From the NCBI GenBank assembly GCA_963775575.1, contig CAVZJG010000004.1, positions 62,001 to 126,000 of the forward strand: DNA of 64,000 nt. The letters are read 5' to 3'. Numbering within the stretch: the first letter of the stretch is position 1; each line of letters starts with the position of its first letter. This DNA comes from Roseiarcus sp963775575. Lineage in GTDB: Bacteria; Pseudomonadota; Alphaproteobacteria; Rhizobiales; Beijerinckiaceae. Below, piece by piece: positions 23,635 through 30,834 of this stretch. Below the pieces are notes generated by a model. The model was given only the letters and a program-made list of their open reading frames with translations, was not told where the DNA came from and did no database searches. The position numbers and the translations under genes are program-made.

Positions 23635-24771
23635 TTACGCCGACTTGGGCTGAAAATTCGGATGAACGATCGCGCCGTCGCGGGTCAGGCACGTCGCCTT
23701 GACGAGTTCGTCGTCCCAATTGACGGCGATCGTCTTGGCCGATTTGTCGATCAACGTCTCGACGAAGGCGTAGAGATTGCGCGCGTAGAGGGCCGAGGCG
23801 GTCGCGGCGAGGCGCGTGACGCTGGAATTGCCGACGACGCGAACGCCATTGTCGGTGACGACGACCTCGCCGGCGCGGGCGAGTTCGCAATTGCCGCCGC
23901 GTTCGACCGCGAGATCGACGATCACCGAGCCGGCGCGCATCGACTTGACCATGTCGGCGCTGACGAGGCGGGGGGCGGGGCGGCCGGGAATCAGCGCGGT
24001 GGCGATGACGATGTCCTGCTTGGCGATATGGGCGGCGACCAGCGCCGCCTGCTTGGCCTTGTAGGCGTCCGACATTTCCTTGGCGTAGCCGCCCGCGGTC
24101 TCGGCCTGCTTGAACTCCTCGTCCTCGACGGCGACGAACTTGGCGCCGAGCGACTCGACCTGTTCCTTGGTCGCCGGGCGCACGTCGGTGGCGGTGACGA
24201 TGGCGCCGAGCCGGCGCGCGGTGGCGATCGCCTGCAGACCGGCGACGCCCACGCCCATGACGAACGCCTTGGCGGCCGGAATCGCGCCCGCCGCGGTCAT
24301 CATCATCGGCAACGCGCGGCCGTATTCGGCCGCCGCGTCGATCACGGCGCGATAGCCGGCGAGATTAGCCTGGCTGGAGAGGACGTCCATCGTCTGCGCT
24401 CGGGTGATGCGCGGCAACAGCTCCATCGCGAAGGCGGCGACGCCCGCCTCGGCCATCGCCGCGACCGCGTCCTGATGGCCGTAGGGGTCCATCGACGCGA
24501 CGACCAGCGCGCCGCGCTTCATCTGGCCGAGTTCGGCGCCGCTTGGGCGGCGCACTTTCAAAACGATGTCGGCGCCGAGCGCTTCGGCGGTGGAGACCAA
24601 TCTCGCGCCCGCCGCCGCGTAGTCGGCGTCGAGAATTCCGGCGTTGACGCCGGCGCCGCGTTCGACCGCCGCCTCGGCGCCGAGGGCGAGAAATTTCTTC
24701 ACCGTTTCCGCGCTCGCCGCGACGCGCGTCTCGTGCGGCTCGGTTTCCGCGACGACCCCAATCAACATCAT
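23635..24771 (-). CDS. pntAA: NAD(P) transhydrogenase alpha subunit, NAD-binding part
   Basis: A 378-residue NAD(H)-binding subunit related to alanine dehydrogenase. The motifs AETEPHETRVAAS, the Rossmann stretch VMGVGVAGLQAIATARRLGA and TALIPGRPAPRLVS are present. The start at 24771 gives a tandem Met; 24768 is also possible. First gene of the pntAA-pntAB-pntB operon. The 205 bases upstream hold its promoter region and no gene. Confidence 0.94.
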   Translation of the reverse strand: MMLIGVVAETEPHETRVAASAETVKKFLALGAEAAVERGAGVNAGILDADYAAAGARLVSTAEALGADIVLKVRRPSGAELGQMKRGALVVASMDPYGHQDAVAAMAEAGVAAFAMELLPRITRAQTMDVLSSQANLAGYRAVIDAAAEYGRALPMMMTAAGAIPAAKAFVMGVGVAGLQAIATARRLGAIVTATDVRPATKEQVESLGAKFVAVEDEEFKQAETAGGYAKEMSDAYKAKQAALVAAHIAKQDIVIATALIPGRPAPRLVSADMVKSMRAGSVIVDLAVERGGNCELARAGEVVVTDNGVRVVGNSSVTRLAATASALYARNLYAFVETLIDKSAKTIAVNWDDELVKATCLTRDGAIVHPNFQPKSA

Positions 24772-24976
24772 GTCATCCCCAGACGCTTTGCGGTCGCCTC
24801 GATTCCGACGCGAACCCGATGATCCTTGCTAGAGAGCGACGCCGGCGCGCCCGCACGGCGAGACACGGCGCCGATCTACTGTATCGGCCGCCTAGCCGCA
24901 ATAGCGGATTCCTGGGGTGCGGCGATCCGCGCAGCGAAGGCGCCCGATCGCATGGGTTCGCCGAAGGGCGTAAGGG

Positions 24977-25345
24977 TCAGAGTCTGGCGGCGGATTCGAG
25001 GGCCCGCTCGAGCGCCTTTTCGCGCCCTTCGAGCGACTCGTATTTCAGCAATTCGGCCTGCGCCTCTTGCTCGGCCGCCTTGGCTTCCTCGATTTGGGCC
25101 GTCAGTTCGCCGATCGATCGCTTGAGGTTGTCGCGGCGCGCGATCGCGGCGCGCGCGTAGGTCGGGTAGGCGAAATGACCGGGGTCGCTGATCCCCGAGC
25201 GCCTTTCCTCGTTGACGATCTCGCGATCGAGGTCGCCCGCCATGCGCGTGAACTCGGCGACCATCGTCTCGATCTGTCGAACGCGCCGGCGTTTTTCCTC
25301 CGCCTGGAAGCGCTTGAGCCGAATGAGCGTGTCTCGCGATTTCAT
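24977..25345 (-). CDS. fliJ: FliJ-like flagellar export protein
   Basis: A 122-residue, almost wholly coiled-coil protein beginning MKSRDTLIRLKRFQAEEKRRRV. This start, and the GISDPGHFAYPTYARAA segment in the middle, are typical of the rhizobial FliJ-like proteins encoded next to ctrA. FliJ is the general chaperone and stalk of the flagellar export ATPase. The ATG at 25345 is used rather than the upstream one at 25360. No other flagellar gene is in the window, so motility itself cannot be judged. Confidence 0.8.
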   Translation of the reverse strand: MKSRDTLIRLKRFQAEEKRRRVRQIETMVAEFTRMAGDLDREIVNEERRSGISDPGHFAYPTYARAAIARRDNLKRSIGELTAQIEEAKAAEQEAQAELLKYESLEGREKALERALESAARL

Positions 25346-25908
25346 CCTTACGCACTCCACACAAGAACCAAGCGCGCCCGAGCGGACGCCGCCGCCCGAC
25401 GCCGGTTCGCCACGAGACGGATGCGAAGATGACGCCGGAAGGTTGCTCTTTTGTTACCCGGCCGCGGGATTTGCCGAAATCGTGCGTCGACGCGGAGAAA
25501 ATGTGGGGCGACGGCGGCCGCGTTAGCGGTTCGTTTACTCCCATCATTAACAATCCTTAGCGAGAGGTCACCGCCGGGAGCCGTCGCGCGGCGCGCGGCC
25601 CCGTCCGGCGGCGCGCGCGGCGCGGCGGGGATCGTCGAGTCAATAGAGTCGGGTAGAACAAAAAGTTAAAGTATCACCTTAACATTGGACGCTCCGAATC
25701 ATGCAGTTGAATCAAATAGTTCCTCCTCTGGCGGAAATATTCTGGGAAAGGGATTGGCGAGTGAATCATAATTTGTTAACCAAAGACGTTCAGTCTGCGT
25801 GTCGAATCGGCCGGGTCCGCTTCCCGGCTGCGCGCCGGCTTCCATGCGGCGCGAATGCGGCGGGGATCACCGCGGTCGCGTGCATTGGGGCAAGGGTGGG
25901 GATTTAAC
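25346..25908. promoter_or_regulatory. ctrA upstream region with six GANTC sites
   Basis: The 563-base gap between fliJ and ctrA is AT-richer than its surroundings. GANTC, the CcrM methylation target, occurs at 25637, 25646, 25696, 25709, 25763 and 25804. A CtrA half-site TTAACC lies at 25776-25781, and two TTAA blocks flank 25666-25682. In Caulobacter, ctrA transcription depends on the methylation state of GANTC and on CtrA itself, so this is very probably the cell-cycle promoter region. Confidence 0.75.
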
Positions 25909-26610
25909 ATGCGGATTCTTTTGATCGAGGACGACAGCGCGACGGCGCAGAGCATCGAACTGATGCTCAAGTCCGAGAATTTCAACGTCTACGTCACCGA
26001 CCTCGGCGAAGAGGGCATCGATCTCGGCAAGCTCTATGATTACGACATCATTCTGCTCGACCTCAATTTGCCCGACATGTCGGGCTACGAGGTGCTGCGG
26101 TCGCTGCGCGTCACCAAGATCAAGACGCCGATTCTCATTCTCTCCGGCATGGCGGGCATCGAGGACAAGGTGAAGGGCCTCGGCCACGGCGCCGACGACT
26201 ATCTCACCAAGCCGTTCCACAAGGACGAACTCATCGCGCGCATCCACGCGATCGTGCGCCGCTCGAAGGGCCACGCCCAGTCGGTGATCATCACCGGCGA
26301 TCTCATCGTCAATCTCGACCAGAAGACCGTCGAGGTCGACGGCGCCCGCGTGCATCTGACGGGCAAGGAATACCAGATGCTCGAGCTGCTCTCGCTGCGC
26401 AAGGGCACGACGCTGACCAAGGAAATGTTCCTCAACCATCTCTACGGCGGCATGGACGAGCCGGAACTGAAGATCATCGACGTGTTCATCTGCAAGCTGC
26501 GCAAGAAGCTGGCGATAGCCTCCAACGGCCGCAACTACATCGAGACGGTGTGGGGCCGCGGCTACGTGCTGCGCGAGCCCTCGCCCGCCGAGCAGCGCAT
26601 CACCGCCTGA
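25909..26610 (+). CDS. ctrA: Cell cycle response regulator CtrA
   Basis: A 233-residue OmpR-type response regulator, the master cell-cycle regulator of alphaproteobacteria. The receiver domain (1-120) has the acidic pocket at Glu7, Asp8 and Asp9, and the phosphoacceptor Asp51 (IILLDLNLP). The winged-helix domain follows (about 125-225), with HLTGKEYQMLELLSLRKG and the recognition-helix region LKIIDVFICKLRKKL. The ATG at 25909 follows GGTGGGG. It binds TTAA-N7-TTAA-type sites; a half-site lies in its own upstream region. Confidence 0.97.
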   Translation: MRILLIEDDSATAQSIELMLKSENFNVYVTDLGEEGIDLGKLYDYDIILLDLNLPDMSGYEVLRSLRVTKIKTPILILSGMAGIEDKVKGLGHGADDYLTKPFHKDELIARIHAIVRRSKGHAQSVIITGDLIVNLDQKTVEVDGARVHLTGKEYQMLELLSLRKGTTLTKEMFLNHLYGGMDEPELKIIDVFICKLRKKLAIASNGRNYIETVWGRGYVLREPSPAEQRITA

Positions 26611-26658
26611 GGCGGCGTTCGCGCCAAACGCAAAACACCCGGCGGGAATGAACGCGCT

Positions 26659-26691
26659 CCTGGCGAAATGGCCAGGGGCCGTTTTTTTTTT
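26659..26691 (+). terminator. rho-independent terminator after ctrA
   Basis: CCTGGC (26659-26664), loop GAAATG, GCCAGG (26671-26676), then GGCCG and a run of ten T. It lies 48 bases after the ctrA stop. Confidence 0.85.
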
Positions 26692-26765
26692 GCACCGGCG
26701 AGCGACGACGGCGCTCGACGCCCGCCCAGCCGAAACAACGACTATGCGCCGGCGCCCGAATGTGC

Positions 26766-26773
26766 TACATGTA
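26766..26773. promoter_or_regulatory. palindrome upstream of the MazEF module
   Basis: TACATGTA is a perfect 8-bp palindrome, 36 bases before the antitoxin start. It may be the operator of the module; this rests on position alone. Confidence 0.35.
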
Positions 26774-26808
26774 ACGCTTGATCCGCCACAAGGAGACGGA
26801 GAAGGCGC

Positions 26809-27033
26809 ATGGCTTCGTCGACCGCCGTACGCGTCCGCAAGCGGCGCGTCGCGCTCCGTCAAGCGGGGCTGCGGCCCGTGCAAATCTGGGTTCCCGACAC
26901 GCGGCGCCCGGGCTTTGCCGAGGAATGCCGCCGGCAATCCCGTCTCGCCGCCGAGGCCGACTTGGCCGACGCGGACTTGGGTGAATTCCTGAATGCCGCC
27001 TTGGCCGACGTCGACGGCTGGCGCGGCCCTTAA
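26809..27033 (+). CDS. MazE-type antitoxin (DUF3018 family)
   Basis: A 74-residue antitoxin. Features are the basic N-terminus (VRVRKRRVALRQAGLRPVQIWVPDTRRPGF), which matches the DUF3018 antitoxin family paired with MazF/PemK toxins, and an acidic C-terminus (AEADLADADLGEFL). AAGGAGACGGAG precedes the ATG. Its stop TAA is followed directly by the GTG of the toxin gene. Confidence 0.85.
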   Translation: MASSTAVRVRKRRVALRQAGLRPVQIWVPDTRRPGFAEECRRQSRLAAEADLADADLGEFLNAALADVDGWRGP

Positions 27034-27360
27034 GTGAGACGCGGGGATTTCGTCACGGTCGCTTTGCAGGGCGACTTCGGCAAGCCGCGGCCGGCGCTGG
27101 TCATCCAGGCCGATCCCTTCGCCGACCACGCGACGGTCACGGTGCTGCTGGTGTCGAGCGCGCTCGTCGAGGCGCCGCTGCTGCGCGTCACGGTGGCGCC
27201 CGACGCGGCCAACGGCCTGCGCCAACCCTCGCAGATCATGATCGACAAGGCGATGACGGTGATGCGGGCGAAGATCGGCGAGGCCTTCGGCCGATTGGAG
27301 GCCGACGCGATGCTCGAGGTCGAGCGTCGGCTGGCGGTGTTCTCGGGGATCGCGAAGTAG
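27034..27360 (+). CDS. MazF/PemK-type mRNA interferase toxin
   Basis: A 108-residue toxin with the MazF fold pattern: MRRGDFVTVALQGDFGKPRPALVIQAD, then the conserved RVTVAPDAANGLRQPSQIMIDKAMTV region. MazF toxins cut mRNA at short sequences. The GTG start abuts the antitoxin stop, so translation is coupled. The module appears complete. Confidence 0.88.
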   Translation: MRRGDFVTVALQGDFGKPRPALVIQADPFADHATVTVLLVSSALVEAPLLRVTVAPDAANGLRQPSQIMIDKAMTVMRAKIGEAFGRLEADAMLEVERRLAVFSGIAK

Positions 27361-27449
27361 GGAAGGGCGGGGTGGGCGACAGCGAGCGGGATAGCGGCAG
27401 GGGCGGAGGTCCGACGCAACGGCGGAAAGTCATCTTCCGGTTGCGATAT

Positions 27450-27466
27450 ATACAGCATTGCTGTAT
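27450..27466. promoter_or_regulatory. 17-bp perfect palindrome, operator of the YefM-type gene
   Basis: ATACAGCA-T-TGCTGTAT is a perfect 8+1+8 palindrome that ends 27 bases before the antitoxin ATG. It follows a TATATA stretch that could form part of the promoter. Confidence 0.65.
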
Positions 27467-27493
27467 TTGTTGGGAATAACAGGAGTGCGCTCG

Positions 27494-27745
27494 ATGACGC
27501 GCTATTCGACCAGCGATCTCTCCCGTCGATCGGGCGACATCATCGCCGACGCCCTGCGCGAGCCGGTCACGATCACCCAGCGCAACAAGCCGCGGCTCGT
27601 GCTGCTCAGCATCGAAGACTACCGCCGCCTGATCGAGCGGGCGCAGGCGCGCAAGGCTTCGACGCTGGAGGCGACGCCGGACACGCCGTTCGACGAGTTC
27701 GAGCATGCGATCGCGGCTTATGACGCCGAGAGCGAGACCTCGTGA
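27494..27745 (+). CDS. YefM/Phd-family antitoxin, orphaned
   Basis: An 83-residue antitoxin: MTRYSTSDLSRRSGDIIADAL, then PVTITQRNKPRLVLLSIEDYRRLIERA, the usual YefM/Phd DNA-binding domain, and an acidic C-terminal tail. AGGAG stands 9 bases before the ATG at 27494. The stop overlaps a GTG that starts a toxin-like frame, which is cut off after about 13 recognisable residues. So the antitoxin probably has no cognate toxin here but may still act on its operator. Confidence 0.85.
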   Translation: MTRYSTSDLSRRSGDIIADALREPVTITQRNKPRLVLLSIEDYRRLIERAQARKASTLEATPDTPFDEFEHAIAAYDAESETS

Positions 27746-27834
27746 GTTTCGACGCTCCTCACACGGGCGTCGTCGTTCGCTTGCCGCGCCCGCCTGCCAT
27801 GATAGGCTTGGTCGCGAGCATGGCAGGGAGCTGA
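27742..27834 (+). pseudogene. toxin gene remnant downstream of YefM antitoxin
   Basis: The frame begins with GTG at 27742, overlapping the antitoxin stop, and reads VSFDAPHTGVVVR. This resembles the beginning of PemK-like toxins found after such antitoxins in rhizobia (recalled, not searched). After codon 13 the frame turns into unrelated sequence and stops at 27834. The break lies near 27783, where the repeated module region begins. Confidence 0.45.
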
Positions 27835-27836
27835 TC

Positions 27837-28097
27837 ATGAGGGGCAATATCGCGATCGTCAGACAGGCTTTGTCGAAGCTTCCGAACGTGTCTCGGACCT
27901 GGTTCGAGTGGAGTTGGGAAGACGCCATGTGGGTCAAGACGCTGGTGATCGAAGTCGGATTCGACACCGACCCGAACTCGGAGGGGTTCAACCAGTCCGC
28001 ATTGGACGCGATCGAGAACACCGTGATCGGCGTCTTGACCGACGATACGACGTTGATCGTCAGTTATCTGAAAGTTGTGCCAAAGGCGGCGCGCTGA
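27837..28097 (+). CDS. small protein 1A of a repeated two-gene module, unknown function
   Basis: An 86-residue protein with no family I recognise. It is mildly acidic, with two Trp-rich spots (RTWFEWSWEDAMW) and an alternating strand-helix-strand pattern that ends in LTDDTTLIVSYLKVV. AGGGAG lies 8 bases before the ATG. Its stop overlaps the start of a degraded gene of the PRGPKGEKR family, and the same arrangement recurs at 28281 and 28712. No similarity to the proteins in those positions is obvious. Confidence 0.65.
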   Translation: MRGNIAIVRQALSKLPNVSRTWFEWSWEDAMWVKTLVIEVGFDTDPNSEGFNQSALDAIENTVIGVLTDDTTLIVSYLKVVPKAAR

Positions 28098-28206
28098 GGC
28101 CGCGGGGGCCCGAAGGCGAGAACCGCTCCGTCGATGCGAACGCCCGCGCCGTGGCGATCGCGCGGATTGCGACGGACGAGAAAACTGAGACGCTGCCGGG
28201 ATTGAC
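28094..28206 (+). pseudogene. degraded PRGPKGEKR-family gene, copy 1B
   Basis: From 28097 the frame reads RPRGPEGENRSVDANARAVAIARIATDEKTETLPG, clearly related to the complete gene at 28926. There is no ATG, GTG or TTG start before it (only CTG at 28094), and the downstream part is not similar. It overlaps the end of gene 1A in another frame. Confidence 0.65.
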
Positions 28207-28280
28207 AGGCGCTCGCGGCGCCCCCGCGTTCCATGCTATGCTGAGCGCCAAGCATCGGAGCGACCGACGGAGCGACGGAC

Positions 28281-28526
28281 ATGGCGTTTTCTCACCCTCT
28301 GGCTCGTGGCGCCAAAGTCTGGGCCGAAAAAACTCTTGATGGCGAAGACCGTCAAGTGCTCGTCGTCGTCACGACGATCGCGTTAGGCCCCGGGGCCAAG
28401 GGGTTTAAGAAACGCTTGGTCGAAAAACTATCCCGCGCCGCGCAGGAATATCTCGCGGCTTCGCCGGAAGCGACGGGCTTTGTTCTTATCAATAGAATGC
28501 GCGATTGGGACGCCAAGAGGTCCTAA
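28281..28526 (+). CDS. small protein 2A of the repeated module, unknown function
   Basis: An 81-residue protein of unknown family: strands AKVWAEKTL and QVLVVVTTIAL, a basic helix (AKGFKKRLVEKLSRAAQEYLAA) and ATGFVLINRM. It ends in AKRS, encoded by bases that in another frame begin the downstream PRGPKG gene. The ATG at 28281 follows CGGAG by eight bases. It sits in the same position as 1A and 3A. Confidence 0.65.
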   Translation: MAFSHPLARGAKVWAEKTLDGEDRQVLVVVTTIALGPGAKGFKKRLVEKLSRAAQEYLAASPEATGFVLINRMRDWDAKRS

Positions 28527-28624
28527 AGGCGCGCGCCGCCCGCGCCGACGCGAACGCCCGCGCCATGGCGATCGTGCGGATTGCGACGGACGAGGAAACT
28601 GAGACGCTGCCCCCGCAATGGTAG
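28515..28624 (+). pseudogene. degraded PRGPKGEKR-family gene, copy 2B (+1 frameshift)
   Basis: RGPKGARRP is read in one frame, and after one extra base the next frame reads ADANARAMAIVRIATDEETETLPPQW and stops at 28622-28624. Together these match the beginning of the intact gene at 28926. No start codon precedes it. So the copy is dead. Confidence 0.65.
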
Positions 28625-28632
28625 TGTCTCAG
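28599..28632 (+). terminator. 13-bp hairpin terminator between modules 2 and 3
   Basis: CTGAGACGCTGCC (28599-28611) pairs along its whole length, with G-U pairs, with GGTAGTGTCTCAG (28620-28632) around an 8-base loop. TTTAAAAATTT follows. Confidence 0.7.
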
Positions 28633-28711
28633 TTTAAAAATTTGGCGGATTGACAAGCGCTCGCGCTGCGCCCGCGCCTCATGATATGCTTGGCGGAAAG
28701 CAGGGACGCGT

Positions 28712-28942
28712 ATGGCTTGGGTGTATGTCATCAAGAATGGGCGCACGGCGGAAGTGCAAACGATCCCGCCATCAGAAAATCCGTATGATTTTTTTGCCCG
28801 CTTCGTCGAACGCAGGAGAGCCGACGGCGCTCTGGAGCTTTACGTCATCGATGAAGGGTCTGGCCCATCTGGCCGGATGACCGCTGCCGAAGTACGCGAT
28901 CTAAAATATCTTCTAGGAAAGAATGATGCCCCGCGGTCCTAA
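28712..28942 (+). CDS. small protein 3A of the repeated module, unknown function
   Basis: A 76-residue protein of unknown family, with strands at both ends of a central helix (MAWVYVIKNGRTAEVQTI, NPYDFFARFVERRR, GALELYVIDEG) and a C-terminal helix (AAEVRDLKYLLGKN). It ends in APRS, encoded within the overlap with the next gene (20 bases, different frame). AGGGA lies just upstream of the ATG. This is the only module in which the second gene is intact. Confidence 0.65.
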   Translation: MAWVYVIKNGRTAEVQTIPPSENPYDFFARFVERRRADGALELYVIDEGSGPSGRMTAAEVRDLKYLLGKNDAPRS

Positions 28943-29120
28943 AGGCGAGAAGCGCCCCGCCGACGTAAACGCCCGCGCGGTCATGATCGCGAAGATCGCG
29001 ACGGGCGAGATCGGCGTCGCCGTTCCCGACGACGGCAAAGACCCGGCGGCGAAAGCGCTCGGCAAGAAGGGCGGCGCGGCGCGGGCGCATCGAGGGGGAA
29101 GTTTCGCCGGCGGCGGCTGA
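28926..29120 (+). CDS. small basic protein 3B (PRGPKGEKR family)
   Basis: A 64-residue protein, MPRGPKGEKRPADVNARAVM, then IAKIATGE, DDGKDPAAKALGKKGGAARA and a short Gly-rich end. I recall similar small proteins, often named RNA-binding or transcriptional regulators, in rhizobia, usually with a longer basic tail (PERRSEIAKKAA), which is missing here. The start can be 28923 or 28926; AGGAAAG precedes both. The gene overlaps the end of 3A, so the pair is translationally coupled. Two broken relatives lie upstream at 28094 and 28515. Function is unknown. Confidence 0.7.
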   Translation: MPRGPKGEKRPADVNARAVMIAKIATGEIGVAVPDDGKDPAAKALGKKGGAARAHRGGSFAGGG

Positions 29121-29227
29121 GGGTCTGGTAAGGCTGGGCGGAGAGTAGCCCATGCAGGACACCGCCAGACATCAGCCGGGGCGAACGATCTGCGGCAAAT
29201 TATAGGAAAATACATCTGGGGGTTGCA

Positions 29228-29860
29228 ATGGCTCTCTATGATATTCGTCCCAAGCTTGGTTCGTTTGGACCTCGCGGTGCCTTGCTACGAATTCATAGAG
29301 ATCTGTTTGCTGTCCACAAGAAAATTAGGCGTTGGGCGGAATACTATCCACCCGAGCTAACAAATCTTGAGAAGATAGTTTTAGCGCTTGAGGATAGGCG
29401 ATTTATGAAACATATAGGCATAGATTGGCGATCATTGGTTCGAGAGATCGGTCGCGCAACGTTGTTCACGCGGCATGGAGGAGCGAGTACTATAGATATG
29501 CAATTTGTCCGAACGGCGACCGGTTACAAGAAATATAGCGTAGTGCGTAAAATGTATGAGATGCTCCTCGCAGTGCTAATTCAATACCGTTACAGTAAGA
29601 TCGTTATTCTGCGCTCATATCTAAGTTGCGCATTTTTTGGCTCCGGCTTGGTCGGGGCAGAAAGAGCTTCGCGAAGGGTATTTCGGACAGGCCACGATGA
29701 TCTGACATTGGAGCAGGGTGCCCTGCTAGCCGCAATGTTAGTGTACCCAAGGCCACTTAAAGAAGGACAGGGTTGGGAAGCGAGAGTCCGACGGCGCGCA
29801 AATTATGGCATACGAATCTACGTCGCCGGCAAAAAGAGCTTTGATAAGTTCCCAAGTTGA
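29228..29860 (+). CDS. GT51-type peptidoglycan transglycosylase domain protein
   Basis: A 210-residue protein matching the glycosyltransferase 51 domain of penicillin-binding proteins and MtgA. Motif 1 is LEDRRFMKHIGIDWRSLVREI, with the catalytic Glu. Motif 2 is GGASTIDMQFVR. Later motifs are VVRKMYEMLLAVLIQYRYSK with ILRSYLSCAFFGSG, and GAERASRRVF. Unusually, no N-terminal membrane anchor or signal peptide is visible. The DNA is far more AT-rich than the core genome, so the gene is probably acquired. It converges with, and overlaps by 123 bases, an unknown membrane protein gene. Confidence 0.75.
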   Translation: MALYDIRPKLGSFGPRGALLRIHRDLFAVHKKIRRWAEYYPPELTNLEKIVLALEDRRFMKHIGIDWRSLVREIGRATLFTRHGGASTIDMQFVRTATGYKKYSVVRKMYEMLLAVLIQYRYSKIVILRSYLSCAFFGSGLVGAERASRRVFRTGHDDLTLEQGALLAAMLVYPRPLKEGQGWEARVRRRANYGIRIYVAGKKSFDKFPS

Positions 29861-30451
29861 ATATTTTGATAGATTTGTCTCCGTGTACTCGAGTCGTCGG
29901 CCGAAATATACACTCTTTCTCTTTTCGTCTATGGTTCTAAGCAAATTTCTGTTGAACTGGGCATTCGCGACATTCAGGCCTCTCAGGATGTCTTCAATTT
30001 GGTGCTTATCCTGAGTTGCAATAAATGTTCCTTGTCGCCGCGCTCGAACGCCTTGCTCCAACATCGTTCCGATTGTCTGGAACGGTAAGTGTATCGTTGA
30101 TTCAAGTTTACTTGTGTACTCGTAATTGACATATATTGTTAATTGTGCGTAGAAACGACCTATAGCCTCATTCCAACTTGTTATTGCGTTGTCATAATCT
30201 CTAAGTGTGACTTCAACAAAATCTATATCCTTCGATTGTAGTGCAGAAAATAGTCGTTTCGACAGATACAGGCGTGATCCGATTGCGCCAGACAGTTCGG
30301 GGAAGAAGTCTCTCAGTGCGGCATACTCTTTCTCTTGGCCCAGGAACTGTTGCTGGCGAAGCCAAGAGTTTTGCTGCCATCGCTGCATCAGAAAATTGCC
30401 GACGATAGTGACGAGGACAAAACTTATGACTATAGACATTATTTGTGTCAT
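29738..30451 (-). CDS. hypothetical membrane-anchored protein
   Basis: A 237-residue protein of unknown family. One N-terminal membrane segment (IMSIVISFVLVTIVGNFLM) is followed by a long helical soluble part (QQFLGQEKEYAALRDFFPELSGAIGSRLYLSKRLF and FQTIGTMLEQGVRARRQG). The ATG at 30451 has GAGGGA upstream; the open frame to 30796 runs through other sequence and is not used. The gene lies in the same AT-rich island as the GT51 gene and overlaps its 3' end on the opposite strand, so one of the two may have lost its proper end. Confidence 0.6.
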   Translation of the reverse strand: MTQIMSIVISFVLVTIVGNFLMQRWQQNSWLRQQQFLGQEKEYAALRDFFPELSGAIGSRLYLSKRLFSALQSKDIDFVEVTLRDYDNAITSWNEAIGRFYAQLTIYVNYEYTSKLESTIHLPFQTIGTMLEQGVRARRQGTFIATQDKHQIEDILRGLNVANAQFNRNLLRTIDEKRKSVYFGRRLEYTETNLSKYSTWELIKALFAGDVDSYAIICAPSDSRFPTLSFFKWPWVH

Positions 30452-30612
30452 GGGTCCCTCGACTGCCGATCGTAATGTGCCTGGCGAGCGACATCGCCGG
30501 GTAGGAATTGATAGCAAGTGATCCGCGCAAGTGAAACAGGTGCGTTTTAGACGTGTGAAATTCGACGTATTGCGGGCCGAAGTGCTGGCGTGTGTATCAT
30601 TGGTGTGAGAAT

Positions 30613-30770
30613 CTTTTAAATCGCCTGCGCCACCATGTCGATCGCCCCGCATGGACCCCTGCCGCGCAAAGCCCGCAGCCCCGACAATCGTCGAGGTCGA
30701 AGCGGAAGCGCTTGCCGAGGCCGAGCTTGATCGCCGCGTTGTTGGGGCGCGCCTGATTGTCGCCCCGCTC
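30613..30770 (-). pseudogene. C-terminal remnant of a 4Fe-4S ferredoxin-domain oxidoreductase
   Basis: On the minus strand one frame reads RPNNAAIKLGLGKRFRFDLD followed by CRGCGLCA, and a shifted frame then gives PCGAIDMVAQAI and a stop. Together this is the usual C-terminal ferredoxin motif (CxxCxxC...PCGAI) of NAD(P)-binding/PFOR-type oxidoreductases, broken by a small deletion. Only about 50 codons remain before the SOS promoter of imuA. Confidence 0.55.
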
Positions 30771-30801
30771 TTGACTCCCGCTCCATTTTCGTCCAAAACA
30801 A

Positions 30802-30816
30802 GAACAAAAAGCGAAC
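30802..30816. promoter_or_regulatory. LexA (SOS) box of imuA-imuB-dnaE2
   Basis: GAAC-N7-GAAC at 30802-30816, the inverse of the alphaproteobacterial SOS box GTTC-N7-GTTC, 19 bases before the imuA start. The operon should be derepressed on DNA damage. Confidence 0.88.
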
Positions 30817-30834
30817 ATAGAGAGTTTGGATCGG

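Noticed and set aside
22672..24822. 716-codon open frame opposite the pnt operon
   Set aside because: Antisense of pntB, pntAB and pntAA; no domain, charged low-complexity sequence.
30213..30530. Frames near 30213-30530 on both strands as genes
   Set aside because: They lie inside or opposite the better supported 29738-30451 gene and have no start signals or domains.
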